64,000 nucleotides of DNA from Nissolia schottii (Eukaryota > Streptophyta > Magnoliopsida > Fabales > Fabaceae): contig QANU01015398.1 of NCBI GenBank assembly GCA_003254905.1, positions 2,326 to 66,325 of the forward strand, read 5' to 3'. The notes under the pieces were generated by a model. That model had not been told where the DNA came from. It saw only the letters and a program-made list of their open reading frames with translations, and did not search any database. Shown piece after piece: positions 13,701 to 25,700 of the stretch. Within the stretch, counting starts at the first letter, position 1; every line of letters begins with the position of its first letter. The position numbers were made by a program, and so were the translations under genes.

Positions 13701-16700
13701 ACCATCATCTTTGCCTTCTTATTTTCCTCCATAAATCACCAAGAAAAACTCATCTCCTTCCTCACACAAGAACCACAAAATCTCTAACCTCCATTTTCAA
13801 GCTTCATCTTGAAGAAAGGAGCTCACAAGCTTGGACTCTCAAGACCTTTGGGACTCCCTCTCAAGCACTCTTCACCAACATCCAACCCTCTTAGGAAGTG
13901 GGTAAATCCTAGCCAAAATCACCACCTTGGTGATTTATGTGTTGTATGTTGTAGGAGAAAAAATATGATATATTATGTGTTATGTGTCTAATGATGATAT
14001 ATATGTTGTTTTTTGTTTTGAAAGTTAAAATATATTCTTGTGATTGTTGGAATGCGTGTTGGAAACCCTTGGAGGTGTGCATGGGAAGAAGTTTGAGAAA
14101 ATGAGAGAAGTGAGCAAAATGACAAAGCTGTGATGATGCAATCACGCCCAGGGCGTTGAGCGGTCAGAAGTGTCCGTTGAGCGGCCTGGGTAATTTTAGT
14201 AACCCTAACTTGTGTGGCATTAGGGCTCATTGAGCGACCATAGGTGTCCGCTAAGCGACCTTTGTGGTTCCAAGAACAGCTGAATGACCTGAGCATGGCG
14301 CTGAGCGATTGAAGAACCCTAGGTTGCTGAGCGTTCACGGACGGGTAGTTGAGCGACCTGAGACACCCTTGAGGGCCACATATTCCAACAATGCACTAAC
14401 CCACTTTGGACTTATGTAAAATAGTGAGAATGATTATGTATCATATGCTAAGATTTATGTTATTATGCATCACGAGGACACGGTTGTCATTAGGACTTTA
14501 GGACAACCTTAGAAAACTAGAAATTTTCACCTAATAATGTAAAGATCATAAATGAACATTAAGGAAACAAAAATGTAAGATCTTAAGAAGGTTCCAGTCA
14601 CGATGGGCTCGGAAGGTGTAGCACCCAGCTAGCTAGTTTACGCTTAAGCCGTAATCATGCTTGCTAGGTAGTTAACTGTTTGGTTGGAAACTATTCATAG
14701 TCCTTTANTTTTTTTGAAAATAATTTCCTTCTTTTTAATTTGTCAAATAGGAGCCGTGCATGAACGAACGGCAAATCTTATGGAAACATAGTAAGATTAA
14801 TACATGAGGTGGCCATAGTACATGCATAATAAAGACGAGTACGATACAATATTTAAAGGCAACATAATTAATACCAGTGACTTCAAAATACACAATAGTC
14901 CCTTCTACATACTTTATACATATCACAAGTTCTAGAGACCCATAGATACTACACATATTAGACCTATACAAAAGTACTGAGACTCTGTCATTTCCTGCAT
15001 GGTGATGCCTACTCCTCTACTACGTTCTCCACCTACTCATCCAAGTTGTCATCATCTAAGTCTACCTCGATGTCATCTGAGGGAGGTGAGGTGGAAGAAT
15101 AGTCGTCGTCGTCATCATCCTCGACCTCGGTCGCTGAGAACAGCCCTGAGGGTCCTGCTTCTCCGTCGTGGGCCCTAGGACGAAACGGATGCGACATGTG
15201 GAAATCTCCCCCTCCGCCACCCCATGGGTGGTCAAGGACTGAGGAAGGCAAGGAGTTGAGGATTACCTCATCGTCCTTGTCATGTGGTGGGGGCTCTACC
15301 TCCATCACATCATGTGTGAGAGGTACGGGCTCCACCAGCCCCTCAGGGTGGGCAAGAGGCAGGGGTTCCACTATACCACCCTCAATAGGGTGTCCCGCTA
15401 CATCTCCAGCTACCTCCTCAAAAGGACTAGGAGGTGGATCCCAGTCAAGAAAAACATCATTCACCGCAGGCATCGGTAAATATCTGAAGGTCCAGTAACG
15501 ATCCCAGTAACGGGATCAATACTCTTGGTTACATCCAAGATCCAAGGGATTCCCCCAAGAGGGTTGGCCATCTGAATCACCTGGAAACATAAAAGTGGGG
15601 GTGAGAACAATATATTCTCAGTGGGGAACTCAAAATACCTCATAGTTATTCATTTAACTTGCTTGTACTCCAGGCCACCAGGGATTCCTCTAGGTGTCAT
15701 GCAAATTCTATTTTCCTAACTTATTTTTATCCGTACTAATCCCTGAATGGCTTTATCTAAGTTACTAAATGTCCGGGGTGCCTATTCTTCATACTAGGTA
15801 TTAGTACTACACACTTATCTTTAGATTTACTTTATTGTATATCACACCAATTTCTGCCTTGAGTTTATTTATCATACATTAAGGTAACCAATATTAATAC
15901 TTCTTATTCTTAACATGCAACACCAACGAAATAATTGCGCACACACATGTCATTATACATACAATAGTTTCTTAATATTCTCCTACGCGCCATTGGCTGC
16001 GTCCTTCTTAACATTCTTATGTCCATCATTCTCCTTTATAATCCGTGGGACCGTCGTCCCCATTCAGAATATAACCTACTTCTTTTCTTCATTGATAACG
16101 ACCAGGCAGCGCTGATTACCTGAGTGGTGGCTAACCACAACTACACTTAGTGTATGGTTATCGTTATCAAGGAAGAACAACCATCCTTCATGCGGGATGG
16201 TGAGGGGCTTGTGCTAGCGACAAGACTAGGAGTGGACTCGCATCCTCATACTTTCTTAACATCATTCATTGCACACTAGGGCAATCCTTGTCTCCTTTTT
16301 GTCACCACTTTGGGACGTATTAAATATAAGTTCTTTCTCTCTCTATTTGTCATAATTCGTACTTTAAATTATAGGCCGGTCCGTCTTGCCAGAGCAGTGA
16401 GGGGCTTGTCCGTAGACGTGCCAGGAGATCTATTACTCTTAGAGCTTTACTAGTTAATCATTCAAGATCCCTTCCGCCTTTAAGGCAGGGACCTTTTAAG
16501 AATCTTCATCTTATTAAGTCTGATCCTCTAAGATCCTCCGATGTTTTATAACAATAATTCATTTTGAAATATATGAGACGACATAAAGAGGGAATAGGTA
16601 CTAAATTACACTTAAAATATTTTCTTTGTCCATTTTGAATAACATCTTCTCTAACAATTGGAAAATAACTCTATTAAATTCTGGTTTCACCTATTACATT

Positions 16701-19700
16701 TCCTAAAGAATTAGAATCACACATATAATAGGCTCTAACCTTGTCATAGCATAGTTTCAACTTTGTTCAATTTATTTCAACATGTTTTATATACATACAT
16801 CAGCCCAAGACGCATTATATTCTTTCTCAAGTTAAAACTTACTAGTGATCTAAGTATACACGCAACGGCCTAAACAATATTATGCTTAAACAATATTATA
16901 AGTTCATTACCTCTTATTTGTGTTAGGGAAATAAGACGTACTCATGCACGTACACACACACCCGAGTAACATTGTAGCGTTTTTATATCCCATTATTACT
17001 TGTTTAGCACCATTTCAGCACACATACAACAGTCCACAGCATTACCACATATTTCATTACAATTTACATACTTAAAATAATTATAGGGCATGTGAAATTA
17101 GTCTCACAGCAATCCGCTTATTTCTATTATGTCCAGCGTAGCTAGACAACGTTTGATGTACCTGCAAATAAACTCATTAGCATTGAAACAAAATTCTCTT
17201 TATCATTTGCTTAATTAACAGAAATTATGTAACCATCCAGCTGCATTAACACATATGCTCATCATCTCTGCCTTAGAAATTTTCGATACTCGTACATCCA
17301 CTCCAACAACATTACAACCTACTCTAAACAACTAATAGAAGTACATATATATATACATCATCCAAAGAATAACCTTTTTCTTTTAACCACGGTTGTCCTT
17401 CCAGGCTTTTTACCAAATCATTAATTTCAAAATTTCATGAAACATTAGGACGAAAATCAAGCACATATTTCAACTATTATTTGTTCTATAAATTCTTTTT
17501 CTTTTCAAGTTAAAACAGTTAGCACACATGCAACAAATATTTAACATATAACTGCACACATTTCTATCCTCAAATTAGAGCACCATAAGAGGAGCTCAAG
17601 ATTGATTTACCCACTTGAAGATTTTTGGACTAGAAGAGGGGATTGCACCGCCGTTGGTTCACAGCAGATTGGCACCACCTTTCCTATTAGCCACGTTCAC
17701 GGTTTCAGGAGGTAAGAAATTTAAGAGATGAGTGAGGACGGTGCAGGTATGGAAAAGAGAGTTTGGCCTCTCAAAATATCTTAAGAATAAGACGTTTAGA
17801 GAACTTACCCGAGTCTGCAAGCTTGGTGTTAGGGTTTAGTGAGGCCGTGAGGGAAAAGAGGTTATTTTGGTATGGAGGGGCTGAGCTCTTATGGGCTTAT
17901 TCCTTATTCTGCTTAGAGTAAGATGGAAAGTATAAGGTGAGGGTAGTATCAGATGTTCTGGAGCTGTTTTCAAGCTTTAGTGTGTGATGAACGAGGAGAG
18001 GGCTGATTTTGGTGAAAGAAAATAGGAGTCTCGGCTGTGCAGGAATGAGGCCGAGAAATACATGTGAGTGGGGGAAATTTGTTTTTCTCTTAACTTTCAG
18101 AATGTCACTATATGTTTATAAGAGATTGAAATAGAGGAGGAAGGCTGGAGCATTTATGGCCGAGCACTCAGCTCCCTAATCCACGGACATGGCCATGAGC
18201 GAGGGGTTTTGGTGGCTGCGTTTTGCATGAAATTGCTGAGGTGTGAGCATGCATGTAATTGGCATGTCAATCAGCAATAGTTGGTGGTTAGAGCAGCATG
18301 ATTGCCTAGTGTTTTTAGACTAGCTAGGCTGAGTTGGATTGAAATTTGCTGTGCAAAATTTCTGCATGCAAGCCAGCTCATGAAGTTATTCGGGTAGCTG
18401 TATGATTTTTAATTTCTTGAATGCAACAAATTATTCATCTACTCAATCGAGCTGCCTAATTGCTTAAGTGTAAGTATACATGTTTTTAGCTTATCGGATT
18501 CTAAGACAATTGCTTCTTAGCTGCCTGATTTAATCATGTGCTGCTGGCCGTGAATTAACTTTGCATATGAACTAATTTTGCATTCGGTGAGGGCTGAATA
18601 TTTTTCTTGATTGATCAGCCCCCGGAATGAAATTTTATTTCAGACTTAATTTAATTAAGGAGGAGCAGAAAACTGAAGTGAGTGTGCTCCTTAATTCGGT
18701 TTGAATTCGCTAAGAGTTTATCTAAGGGAGGCTGGATTTCCTTACTGAAACTTAGCAAGCCCATCGAACTTGTACCTCCTTGGTGGCAATAGAGGGTAAG
18801 GTGGCAGCTTGCATGGCACCCTAAGGTCAATCACCATAACTTTGAGTGTTAGTAGGCATAATTGCCTATAGCTAGCTGATCATGTGTGTAGGTTAGATGT
18901 CCTTGAATAAATTTCCTTTCCTCAGCCGCTGGTATATTCGAATGAGTGTGTTGATTTTTGTTAATTTTTCTTTAGTTCCTCCGAGAGGAATTCAAGTATA
19001 ATTTACTAAACTTTATTATCTTACGCGTAGTCAAACTTGTGCCGCTGTAACTAGGATGATGAGTTCACAGGTTGCATGCCATTACATGGCAAGAATTTTG
19101 TTTTAGCTTAGGGTGACATTCTTGGATTTGTATTTGGTGCTCCGATATGGAGTTGTACACGAGGACTATAGTGCAATTGATGCGTAGTTATTGCGCCCCT
19201 GTTTTTCATAGGAGGTGGGGGTAATTAATTTGCTGCTCAGAGAAAACAAGGGTTAGGAGAGCTAATTCCATAACCTTCTAGTCATAGTTTTTCTACCCTT
19301 GCAGTTCATGGTTATAATTCTTAAGGCGGAAGTTGGTCAGTCATGGCATTCCATATAATTATTTAATTTAAAGAAAATTTTATTCTTTAAATTCAGGGAC
19401 AAGTGAAATTCTCTTTAAGAAACATGGGGTGTTACAGAAGGCGTTAAAGATATGTACGTAGATATATAATAGGGAATCCTCCTCTCTTGGCACGTCAACA
19501 AGACAAGCCCTTCGCCAATCCTGTTGAGTGGATCGGCTTAAGATGAACGCAGGCCTACGCCTGAACGAATGACTACAGTCATGTCTAAAAAGACAATTCC
19601 CTAGTATACGGTTATGAAAGTCAAGGAAAGTCAACGTTCAAGAATAGAAGCAAGGATAAGAAAGAAATGAAAGGTTGATGAAAGTTAAGAGTCCACTTCC

Positions 19701-22700
19701 TGCCTCGTCGAAAGGGCAGGCCCCACAAGTAGGATGGTCATTCCCTATCGTTGTTCGATATAGTATCCTTTCATGCATCCGTGGTTCGCTACCACTCAGG
19801 TATCAGCGCTGCCTGGTTGCCAACGATACGGAAACCCGAGTAGGTTGTAAACCGAATGGGGATGACGGTCCCGCAGTCTACAAAGGAGAATGATGGACGT
19901 AAAATAACGAGAAGGATGCTGCCATAGGGCGCGTAAGAGAAACCCCTACTCCCCTCATGCATAAGTATGTGATGTATGTACGTATGGTACGTGAGGCTGT
20001 AGGTCTTTATGGGACCACCTCTATATGATATAAGTATTATTACGCCTATATATACATTGATAACGAGTAGGTAATAGAAAGCACGATTGTACCCCTAATA
20101 ACTAGGGCAAAGATTAGAAATTTCCCAGTCATCTAGTAACATAGGTAAAGCTGCTCAAGATCAGCAAAGAATAAAATAAGTAGGGAGTGTAATATGTCAT
20201 GACACTTAGATAACTCCTGAGCGGCCTGGATCATAACCGAGTCAAATAAAGAATAGTTACGCCTAGAGTTTTCCCACTGAGAACGCATCGTTCTCACCCC
20301 CACTCGTTTGTGATGCCAGGACTCCTAGATGGATATCCCACCGACGAGCCAGGTGAGGATACTGAGCGTGAGCGGCTTGACCCTTCCACCGGGGTCATCA
20401 TGGAGACCTACACTTACCTGCCTGCTGTGGCCCCGAGCATTCCCCCGTCAGTCCCTACTCCTTCTCCAAACCCACCTACAGGTCCAAGCGTTCTTCCCTC
20501 CACTCCCATCATCATCGACGAGGAAGAACCCGCTCCTTATGACGAAGATGTAGAGATGGATCCGCGCTCAGTCCCTACAGTGGTACCTGCACCCGAGTAC
20601 TTGGGTTCACGCATCCAACGTAGCACAAGGAAGCGGGTCACCCCCGTGATCAGGCGCCAACTAGCCTCGTGGATTCACGATGAGGAGGTAGGGCCATCCA
20701 AGCCATACAGTGGTCAGCAAGGATTGTTCGCCTCATCTGAGGAGGAGGTCTCTCCTGACTATAACTCCCTCGAGGAGTCCCTCGAGGAGGACTCTGAGGA
20801 CGAGGACCTTACGGAGGAGGACTCTGGGGAGGACCTCGAGGAGGATTGAAGGCCGGATTCTCCGGGCAGCAGCATGATCGTTATAGTCTGCTGTGATGTA
20901 TTTTGAACGGACTAAATGGGTGGCATCCCATTAGTTCTTAGGTTTATGTATTGTAATTGTTATTTGAACCGTGCTATATGTATAATATCTATTGTATGAC
21001 TTTTGTAATATAGTTGTAATGTAATTGAAGGACCACGTGTTAAACCACTTTGTCAAGTGCGTGTTTAATCTGTATGATTGCCATTATATCCGCTTGATGA
21101 TCGTTAATCCATAATGCTCTATCGCTTGTACTATATACTTCTGTAACAACTGGTATCCAAAGAACAATTAACTGGAAATGCTTGCTGAATTTTTATTAAT
21201 AATACCAGTAATTCCAGAGGGGAATTTCCTGGTTAGAGGAATATAATAATGCTGAAAATACAATAGTTCTGGGATTAAGGTTCCCTTTGACCTCCTAATC
21301 CTTATTTCTCAAAATCTGAATGCTTTTCCTAGTCTCGGTTTCCCCCTTTATGCGAGAGAGAGAGAGAACTAAATCCTAACTGAATCTTTTATTCTTTCCT
21401 AATTTACTGCAATCAAATAATTTCCTAATTGGCTAAACTGATTCAGTTTAAACTGATCAGATATGATTCTGATTTGAATCTGCCCTTAATGTCTTCTTTC
21501 CTTTCCTAGAATAATGGAATGGAAGAGGATTGATTCTCCTTTCCTTATTCTTAGGAACAGAATCTGGTGTAGCTGGGACCTGTGGGTCCGTAACAACTTC
21601 ATTCTACGCGTGACTCATATTTATTGTTTTAAATAAACAGAGGAAAAAGTTTTAAACTGGTCCATATTTTATGAAAGAAGTACTTTCAAAGGTAATAAAG
21701 GACTAAAGGTAATTCCCATCAAAGTAGTTAACAACCTAGTAAGCAGTGCTTATGACTTAAGCATAAGCTAGCTAACTAGGGGTGTTTAGTTGAGTTTTTT
21801 GTGTGTGCCTACCGCTGCCTCCTCTGCTTAATTGTATCAAGCTTAAAGCTCTATGTGCTTTAGCTTGAGGGGAAGTGTTAAGAATAAAATAAATATATTT
21901 TATATCTTAGATTGATCTTAATTAATTTAGTTTATTCTAGTTTGATTTTCTTTCCATTATGCATTAGTTCTCTTTGAAACCTATATAAATAGGCACATCT
22001 CTTTGTAATGAGAAACAACAATTCCACAATATAATTTTCCCTTTCTCTTATTATTTCATTGCCTTTTGTATTTTCCTCTTCTCTGTATGAAACTCAACAA
22101 CATAAATGGTCAAGATTAAAGCATAAAGTCATGTGACCTTTTAAGGGATCATGTGACATTTAAATAACTTTTAATCTTAGTCATCCATGTAGAAGTGAAT
22201 CTATTATTGAAGGGTGGGGGGGCACACGCCACTAGCTTGGTACCTCCATCTAGCAATGTATTGATGAACTCTAACGACTTTCTTGCCGCATGCCTCTTTG
22301 ATATTCATTTTCCTCAACCTCTCCTTTTTGGCCTTCCTAATTGCAACATCAGGCTTTCTACAAAATACATCCATAGGGTCTTCTAGAACACCCTTCTTCT
22401 TCCCTCTAGCCTTTGGGATTTCTTCCAATAATTCTTCTTTTGCGGATAACCCAAATCTCAAATTCTCAAGATCCAGCTCCCTAGCATTGCGAATTTCGGC
22501 ATTGTCCAAAGTCTTCTTTTCCTTAAAATAATCCCAGCTCTTCTCTAACTTCGTTTGGACACTTAAGACAAGCTGCAATATTGCCCTTCTTTCCCATCAA
22601 ATGTTCTTTTGCTCTGGTAATACCTCGCCCTTGTATTCTTTGCACAAATATTGCATACAATATTACTTGTATCATTTTCTTCTACAGGGTGGCAATGTTA

Positions 22701-25700
22701 CCACCCTGGGTTTGCCCTGCTATTGCTAATGGTCATCGAAGAAGCTTGAGAAGACCCTTGGGTTGCTGCTCTTGGTTGACATTGTTGGAAGAGGTATTGA
22801 GAAATTTATTTATTTATTTTTGACAAAAACAGCCGAACAGAAAGATATTGCTTCCTGCACAGATTTAAAAAAATAAAAAATTAAAAGAGAATGAACTGAA
22901 AAGAGAGAAGAGAGGGAGGCATAAGAGAACAATAAAAATAAAAATGAAAAAGCGGAGGGGGTAGGGCAGAAGAAATGAGATTGACTGAGGTAGAGCCCAA
23001 AAAAAAGGAAGAAGAAACGAAAAAAAAATTATGAAATACCAAGAGACTTGGTGAAGAGGCTGTGAGGAGAGTGCCAACTGAAGTTTATGCTGGCATGTTG
23101 CCAGCGCTGCTGTAGGTCGGCGAGGCCACTGCTGGTAGCTGGGCTGCTGCAGGGCACAGTTGCATTAGCAGAGAAGGAAGAATGAAGAAGGCTGTGCGCA
23201 AGTGTATGGGTTAGAAAGGGAAGGGTAGGGTTTTAAACTTAAAACAAAATTCAAAAAATGCCCTCATTTAAAAATAATAATATGAAGAAGCCCTTCAGCC
23301 ACAATTTCGGCCATGGGCCAAATATCCACGACATTGCAATGGTGGAAAGCGGCCGCTATGGCCGCGATGCAATAAAGGCAATGCGATGATGTTTACATAA
23401 CGGTTTCATCCATTCTCACAATGCTATGGCAGTTTAGCACCACTATTTGATAACACTGTCACACTAGACAAGATAGGTTTAGTAATGAAAATGAATGCAT
23501 TTGGGCAAGAATTGAGGTAGCGCCTATTATGGGAAAAAATGGTTGAATCTCACCTTAGGTGGCTTGGATATTTGTGGAAAAGACCGATAGACAAACCGAT
23601 AGAAGTCCCAGTTAGGAGAGCATATCAAATGGAGGGTAATCCAATGGGTAGAGGTAGAGGAAGGCTTAGAAAAACCATAGGTGAAACTAAAAAAGGAGAT
23701 CTAGATGGTAATTGTTATGCCATCATCTAATTCATAGTCGACCCCATCTAGTATGATATTTGTCTAGGTGACCTTTTTGCTAAAGTTTTTTATGAAATGC
23801 TAGTGGTCAACTTTGACCTTTAGTCATGTAAACCAGCTCTATTGTTACTCGTTGCCTCTTTTACGTTACTTTTTGAATCAAAATCTCCCCAATGTTAGCA
23901 GGTTTGGAATTCAAATAGTTTCTACTTCCTTTGACCTGGTTACTGCTGTGCATTGGTCTTGTATTAAAAATCATTACCCCTTGAAAGTGCATTCATTTTG
24001 TTTTTGGTATCTACTTTGCTGATTGTTTGAAACACCTTGTTCACTAATTGAATTTCTTATTATTCAAATAATAATATGAATTTGCAATAGGGATAGGAGA
24101 ATAAATGTTTCTTCTCTGACCTTCCCTGCCCCCAGTCCCCCCTTTCCCCCTTCCCTTTTTCCTGGAGGCTCTAACCACCTGTGATATCTGGTAATTTTAT
24201 AGGTGTCTCAGTTGTTGATTGAAAACTCTAGCACTGTCTGTGGGGTTAGTGTTGTTCTTGAGTTTCCTCAGTCAATTTGACTTTTAAAGTTGGAATGTAG
24301 AAATTAAATTTTGTGGACATGGCTTATTTATAGGTAACTTTGGCTGATGGTACAGAAGTGAATTCTTCAATTGTTCTTTCTAATGCAACTCCTTATAGAA
24401 CGTTCATGGTAAATTCAAAACCTGGCTTCAAACACTAACATCTTTGATGCCAATATTTGTTGTTACTTTATATGTTAATATGCTCCAGGAATTAGTGCCA
24501 AATGATGCCCTTCCTGATGATTTTGTTCGTGCAATTAAGCACTCCGATTATAGTTCTGTAAGTTAATTTAACACTTTCTTTTTCAGTGTACTTTTTTTAA
24601 CTTCTGTCAATCTCTACTATGTACCTAAACTAGAATAATAGAATTATTAGAGTATATGTAAACTGCATGCTTATTGATTGTATGCTAATCAGGAATGCCG
24701 TGAAATCATCTATCAGAAAACAAAAGTCACATCTCCAGGAGAAATGCCAATATTAATCGGATAACAAACCTGGGATAGTTATGGCCATAAAACAAGTAGA
24801 CAAAGTTGAGGTAGTTATAACAAACATGACCCTTTGAAAAAGATATTCACTCTTTCAACCAACTACTTTTTTTTTTTTTTCCGTAGATATGCTTTTAACC
24901 AACTACTTTTTCTTTTACAAGAGATATGACTATGTTCTGTGGTCTAGCCATTGACGACAACAACTACTAAGTAATGACATGGCAAAAACAGATTGAGTTA
25001 GCACTATATGAATTTCCTTTTCTTTTATTTGGCAAATATCTACCAAAACAGGCTATGTAAGAGAGAATATTCCTAAGGGAGGATTGAAGGTGTACAAACG
25101 TAGGAAGTTCAGGGGTATTAGAGGAAATGAGGGAAATGTGCACATGGGTGGAATCAGTGAGAGCAACCTCGCATAAGAACTGCTGACTCAACAAGTTTGT
25201 TATGTGAGCACTACTCAGGGTATAACAAATTCCATTATATAGACGAGAGAGTGATGAGAGAGAGGTAGGCAGATTTTGGGTTAGTCTTGGGATTGAAGAT
25301 CTGCGATAGTGCTTTGGTTGTTGATTCCCTTGTAATTCCTTTTGGCCAAGTTTCTCAATAATACATTCTCTTCCATTCTTTTATTTGTCTATTGCTGTAT
25401 CTTTCATTTGGTATCAAGAGCAACATTCCTAGAAGCTATGATGGCCAACCAAGCTACTGCAAGCGACTATAACCGAATGGACATGATTGAGAGAAAATTG
25501 GACGAAATGATGCGCGTGGTGAGCAACGGAGTTCATGCTCGTCAATGAGCTTGTTCTCCTACCTGGAGAGTAGCTCACCGAGTGACGTCGGAGGACCGTT
25601 GGAGGAGGGGTCCAAGGAAGGAGGGTAGCATTCATCAAGTTGCTCTTCCTTTCTAAACAGAGGCTCGCCGTTCTCGGTCTAAGCACCGGGGTGAGCGAGA

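Larger units (their letters stand above)
12940..21787 (+). mobile_element. Family A LTR unit A2 (interrupted by A3)
   Basis: Starts TGTAACATCCCGC at 12940 and ends near GGGGTGTTTA at 21787. A3 (14617-19436) and a 438-bp insertion (21152-21589) are removed in this reading. Order inside: start block, donor-like GTGGGTAAAT (about 13898), GCTGAGCG-type array (14146-14350), CATCACGAGGAC block, CTCTTGGCACGTC block (resumes 19480), then the acidic ORF 20313-20849. No exact 5-bp duplication is visible at its own ends. Confidence 0.8.
10829..22099 (+). mobile_element. Family C LTR element C2, split by nested insertions
   Basis: The 5' LTR is 10829-10985 plus 12643-12715 (split by the Mutator-like element). 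The 3' LTR is 21876-22099; both start TGTTAAGAATAAAATAAAT. A primer-binding remnant TGGTATTTAAAGC starts at 12716, and the polypurine stretch GCTTGAGGGGAAG precedes 21876. Flanks ATGTA and ACATA differ by two transitions, so the target duplication is probable but decayed. Internal C sequence is only about 12716-12756 and 21788-21875; the rest is family A. Its sense is opposite to C1. Confidence 0.8.
10603..23458 (-). mobile_element. hAT transposon remnant hosting nested insertions
   Basis: The ends are CAGTGTTATTAATAG at 10603 and CTATTTGATAACACTG at 23458, an imperfect terminal inverted repeat of the hAT CAGTG type. Flanking octamers TGACGCGC and TCACACTA are only loosely similar, as expected for an old duplication. 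The minus strand carries a hAT transposase N-terminal relic (22204-22782). Most of the present length is later insertions (C, the Mutator-like element, A2, A3). Confidence 0.7.

Noticed and set aside
15196..15498. Plus-strand ORFs opposite the A3 acidic ORF (also 44903-45121, 45078-45401 and 34822-35292)
   Set aside because: Ser/Gly-rich antisense shadows of the acidic frames. The motifs conserved between copies are only on the other strand.
12940..21787. Reading family A units as DNA transposons because of TGTAACA...TGTTACA ends
   Set aside because: The inverted match is only about 10 bp, the duplication is 5 bp, units begin TG and end CA and carry TATA boxes, all better explained by LTRs. 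Kept as an alternative in the findings.
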